From Owenweeksia sp. (GTDB lineage: Bacteria > Bacteroidota > Bacteroidia > Flavobacteriales > Schleiferiaceae), in contig JANQPD010000084.1 in NCBI GenBank assembly GCA_028285465.1, forward strand, positions 1 to 43,675: a stretch of 43,675 bases of DNA, in the 5' to 3' direction. Below the pieces are notes generated by a model. That model had not been told where the DNA came from. It did no database searches and saw only the letters and a list, made by a program, of their open reading frames with translations. Of this stretch, positions 42,001 to 43,675 are shown in pieces; the stretch's first letter is position 1, and each line of letters begins with the position of its first letter. Position numbers and translations under genes: made by a program.

Positions 42001-42692
42001 GTACTCCCTACCAGGCCATTAAGACCCATTTAAAAGCGCGGGACGAAGTGGGCTTCCGCTACGCCCTGGTAGATATGCTGCTGGCCGAAGGCAATATTGC
42101 GGCCGCCAATACCGAACTCACGGCCATCCCTAACGAATGTGCCCTGGGCGAATTTGAAACCACCCAACTGGGTTTTATGCATAGCTTTTACGATGTGGTA
42201 AAAGCGGTAAAAGCCAGTAGCGAGGGGCGGATGGACCAACTGAGTACGGCACAACTCAACAGTTTGCAGGGCATAGTAGATGCTCCTAATGCGGTGCGGG
42301 CCAAAGGCCGGGCGCTTGCCCTGCTGGCTTTGAACGGGGAAGAAACCGCTTATATGGAGCCGGTGGGCGGGCAAGTACAGGCCAAAAGAGAAAGTGGGGC
42401 TTCCGCCTCAAACCTACGCCCGGCTGAACCGCATAGCGGCTTTACGCTGTACCCCAACCCCAGCAACGGCCATACTATTCTGCAATGGAAATGGTTTGAG
42501 GCCGGCCTTAACGGAAGTTTTACCATTTACCTGCGCGATATGAAAGGCACCTTGATAAAGCAATGGGAAGTGGAAGACCACCAGGCCAATACTAAACTAC
42601 TCCGTATCAAAAACATTACACCCGGAGTATATATCTTAAGTTTGGAAACAGGGGATAAAGTAGTGTACCGGGAAAAACTTAGCGTTCAATAA
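39012..42692 (+). CDS. Large secreted metzincin and beta-helix protein, T9SS cargo
   Basis: A 1226-residue secreted protein. A signal peptide (1-20, S-A-K-A-Q) is followed by a metalloprotease domain. The zinc motif H-E-x-x-H-x5-H has ligands H253, H257 and H263, and a Met-turn-like N-N-L-M-S follows (Met 333), as in pappalysin-like M43 peptidases. Residues of about 380-830 form a right-handed parallel beta-helix with repeated G-A-x-F-x-N-N turns. An alpha-helical region (about 850-1130) and a T9SS type A sorting domain (from about 1150, L-Y-P-N-P-S-N-G) end the protein. It is probably displayed on or released from the cell surface, with the beta-helix binding a substrate. A possible promoter (TTG 38958-38960, CAGATTTG 38981-38988) lies upstream. 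Confidence 0.9.
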   Translation: MKHVLFLSCLFLYLTSAKAQDICGGAEVEDLSAQPAPEGTQSSDCGRSGPDYQNYYQHLENYIPNPFTPVKSIHINLVVWQNDAGTTNFQDNPTDRARLEGFIHDPLNGINFQFYERYIAPSDPVAGVTEAQHKKLRFELEHIYFIRNTDLAEKRIDFGIQNELQDELYRLHPEAENQVNVHISTGGSIGYWGFQSFAKGAPVVVTTDDPNQLGYSCQAYCPHVDTCIACPISIACDNGNCYRDYSFMSHIGHELGHVLTLLHPYGYNNNCSMEACNTSALDYMDDLFPYAPGEAWCVDPNDNNCKSGCNVCVQEAGGDPYANANDKYTNNLMSSNDNGYITPKQLGKAHRALALSKVRDFTSGYTPLQKSITQDETWDFSIQLYRPLVIRSGYTLTIKCELKMPPQGHILIEPGAKLVIDGGHVTKSNINAGNDWSGIYVSGHSNAAQTPTHQGVLEVINGGKISHARSAINNFAPGSGGEWYNWGTMGGIITAKDAAFENNKRDVQLVSYSDPTTLSPQPYKASFRNCSFTRNNAYSGNGMIASISMWDVGGVEIEGCTFTNDNTGSFMYEGQAIFTLDASYRVHEYEGNGCHFEGYADAIRSANASYYQAASPITIVGANFTNNIHAIYLMETQFSKVAYNTISVRANHTYTTDNPNFQPRAYGIYLDFSDLFQLHDNTLSNPDGTNYLAAGIVVKDNCGASDQVYKNTADNFYWGMQAIGQNRNSFDPDFGLNFLCNDLGGTQFNSTDILVNEGNPSIAQIQGDVNTFPNNRFGIGGGARNFDNFGPNVLYTYGSGDNRVEPVNSLGVTKSALSTNADYLNSCPSLTKPPRISDPGATGLEIEQVEDLLAQGRLVREQLIDGGSTPQLEAQILFAVGQTAYQQLYLDLMDMAPHVSVSSLYQLTQLADFPELALRNVMVANPHGARDNQVWDALENRQPPLSQQTLSDIEDETRTITTKDVADMRIANGQVRSERLSLDLLEYLAGQISTGGSTPYQAIKTHLKARDEVGFRYALVDMLLAEGNIAAANTELTAIPNECALGEFETTQLGFMHSFYDVVKAVKASSEGRMDQLSTAQLNSLQGIVDAPNAVRAKGRALALLALNGEETAYMEPVGGQVQAKRESGASASNLRPAEPHSGFTLYPNPSNGHTILQWKWFEAGLNGSFTIYLRDMKGTLIKQWEVEDHQANTKLLRIKNITPGVYILSLETGDKVVYREKLSVQ

Positions 42693-42708
42693 ACAAAGCA
42701 TGGAAACC

Positions 42709-42747
42709 AGATAAAAGATAGCTGCATTGTGCTGCTATCTTTTATCT
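42709..42747 (+). terminator. AT-rich hairpin, likely terminator
   Basis: A perfect 14-base stem (42709-42722 with 42734-42747) has an 11-base loop, 17 bases after the protease stop. The right arm overlaps TATCTTTG (42743-42750), a -7 match for the next gene, so terminator and promoter share sequence. Confidence 0.65.
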
Positions 42748-42750
42748 TTG
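42743..42750 (+). promoter_or_regulatory. -7 element of the gene at 42767
   Basis: TATCTTTG is a full match to TAnnTTTG, 17 bases before the ATG. No TTG is seen at -33. Confidence 0.4.
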
Positions 42751-42766
42751 ATCCAAGTCATTGAGG

Positions 42767-43675
42767 ATGAAACATTTTCTTGCCATACTTTTTTCCTTTT
42801 TCGGAACGTTTCTGTGTGCACAAAGCTATTTTAACAACATTGAACGGCAAACTCAAGGTGGTCCCGATGCATCCATAATGGTTACCGATACGGGATATAT
42901 TGTGCTTGGGCAAAGTACGCTTGATCTAAGGCAAACAGACATTGGTTTTTTTGATCTAAAAGGGCAATTGTTAAAGGCTTACTCTTATTTAGATACAAAC
43001 ATCTCTGATTTCAATAATTGTGGGAAGTGTTTTCAAAAAATCGGGAATCATTTTTATGCAGCTAAAACAAATTTCTATTCATCGGATTCTACCACAGTAT
43101 TGTTTTGGCAATTAAATGACACTTTAGGCGTAGTCAAAGAGCTTACATATTCAGAGTTTGAAAGCTTTATTCCTAATGTGCGTTCCATGTCGTTTGACAC
43201 CGATAGCACCTTTATAGCTACGGGTTATTTGTACCGCGAAGAAACCTCCAGCAACCGTTTTAAGTACGATCTGTGGGTAGCCCGTTTTGATACGGCTTTT
43301 AATGTATTGTGGGAAAGGCGTTTCGAGGATAATTTTCCCGGGCTGAACAATGGCTATAGAGGCACCGACCTGGTAATTGATGCCTACGGTTCGGTATTGG
43401 TGACCGGGGAAGGCCGGGTTCTTGACAACGGCTCCCAAACCTTTTTGTATTATGCTCTTGCTGCGCGGCTAAACCGGCAAAGCGGTAATTTACATTGGTT
43501 GAAAGAGTTTCGCGGGCCGGAGGGCAGTTATTTTCTACATGCCTTAGATGAGGGAAATGGCACCTACCGCTTTGCAGAAACGCAAATGCTCTCCCTTTTT
43601 CCCAATACCACCAGGGCAGATTCTACCCAGATCCGCTTTGGCCTGCTGGATACTGCAGGCACCATCGTTTGGGAT
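42767..43675 (+). CDS. Secreted protein, 3' end outside the window
   Basis: The first 303 residues of a protein cut by the window edge. A signal peptide (1-19: M-K-H-F-L-A-I-L-F to L-C-A-Q) is followed by short beta-rich repeats with W-x-x-x-F and D-x-D-S-T-F-I-A-T-G-Y-style segments, suggesting a beta-propeller. T9SS-secreted proteins of Bacteroidota often have this layout, with a sorting domain at the end that would lie outside the window. It follows the metzincin gene by 74 bases but has its own -7 element. Confidence 0.85.
   Translation, partial: MKHFLAILFSFFGTFLCAQSYFNNIERQTQGGPDASIMVTDTGYIVLGQSTLDLRQTDIGFFDLKGQLLKAYSYLDTNISDFNNCGKCFQKIGNHFYAAKTNFYSSDSTTVLFWQLNDTLGVVKELTYSEFESFIPNVRSMSFDTDSTFIATGYLYREETSSNRFKYDLWVARFDTAFNVLWERRFEDNFPGLNNGYRGTDLVIDAYGSVLVTGEGRVLDNGSQTFLYYALAARLNRQSGNLHWLKEFRGPEGSYFLHALDEGNGTYRFAETQMLSLFPNTTRADSTQIRFGLLDTAGTIVWD

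Overview
The window comes from a member of the Bacteroidota. Three type IX secretion (T9SS) type A sorting domains, a GWxTD-family protein, an M49 peptidase lipoprotein, an rsh-fur-purA-OstA gene order and promoters of the form TTG-(19 to 21)-TAnnTTYG with no obvious Shine-Dalgarno use all point there. No 16S gene is present, so the genus cannot be named.

Layout. (1) Positions 1-3664 hold the most unusual part: an AT-rich array of at least six complete one-gene cassettes, all on the minus strand, separated by imperfect palindromes that behave like integron attC sites. The array runs off the left edge. It ends at a candidate attachment site (3628-3664) next to a XerD-like tyrosine recombinase (3674-4819) that reads in the same direction as the cassettes and lacks the insertion typical of IntI. 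Each cassette begins with 8-10 bases that are the reverse complement of its own end, the hallmark of cassettes inserted as circles. (2) 5090-9236: a short SSB, a 5'-truncated T9SS protein, a lipoprotein, a T9SS protein and a TerC membrane protein. (3) 9316-11731: an M49 peptidase lipoprotein and tRNA-Ser(UGA), beside a 50-bp duplicate of the tRNA 3' end. (4) 11850-22311: GWxTD protein, PdxH-like oxidase, LpxL-like acyltransferase overlapping a family 2 glycosyltransferase, AroQ, a PLP decarboxylase, the rpsF-rpsR-rplI operon, a C1 peptidase, an S1/P1 nuclease, an AlbA_2 protein and a zinc-ribbon protein. (5) 22376-28999: two histidine kinases around a DUF1499 gene, a GreA-like pseudogene with two in-frame stops, a DUF2945 protein and a DEAD-box helicase. 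(6) 29151-36554: a tight run rsh, fur, purA, OstA-like, CAP-domain, thioredoxin-like. (7) 36559 to the end: FKBP lipoprotein, alpha/beta hydrolase, MsrB, XRE regulator, a 1226-residue secreted metzincin/beta-helix protein, and a secreted protein cut by the right edge.

Most of the right-hand 38 kb is ordinary core chromosome: translation, stringent response, purine synthesis, envelope building and secreted proteins. The left 5 kb is accessory. The recombinase, the candidate attI and the attC-like series form a coherent cassette-capture system; the nearby SSB may be coincidental or may bear on the single-stranded hairpins such systems use. The structural evidence for the array is visible in the sequence; whether this adjacent recombinase is the enzyme that built it is inference.
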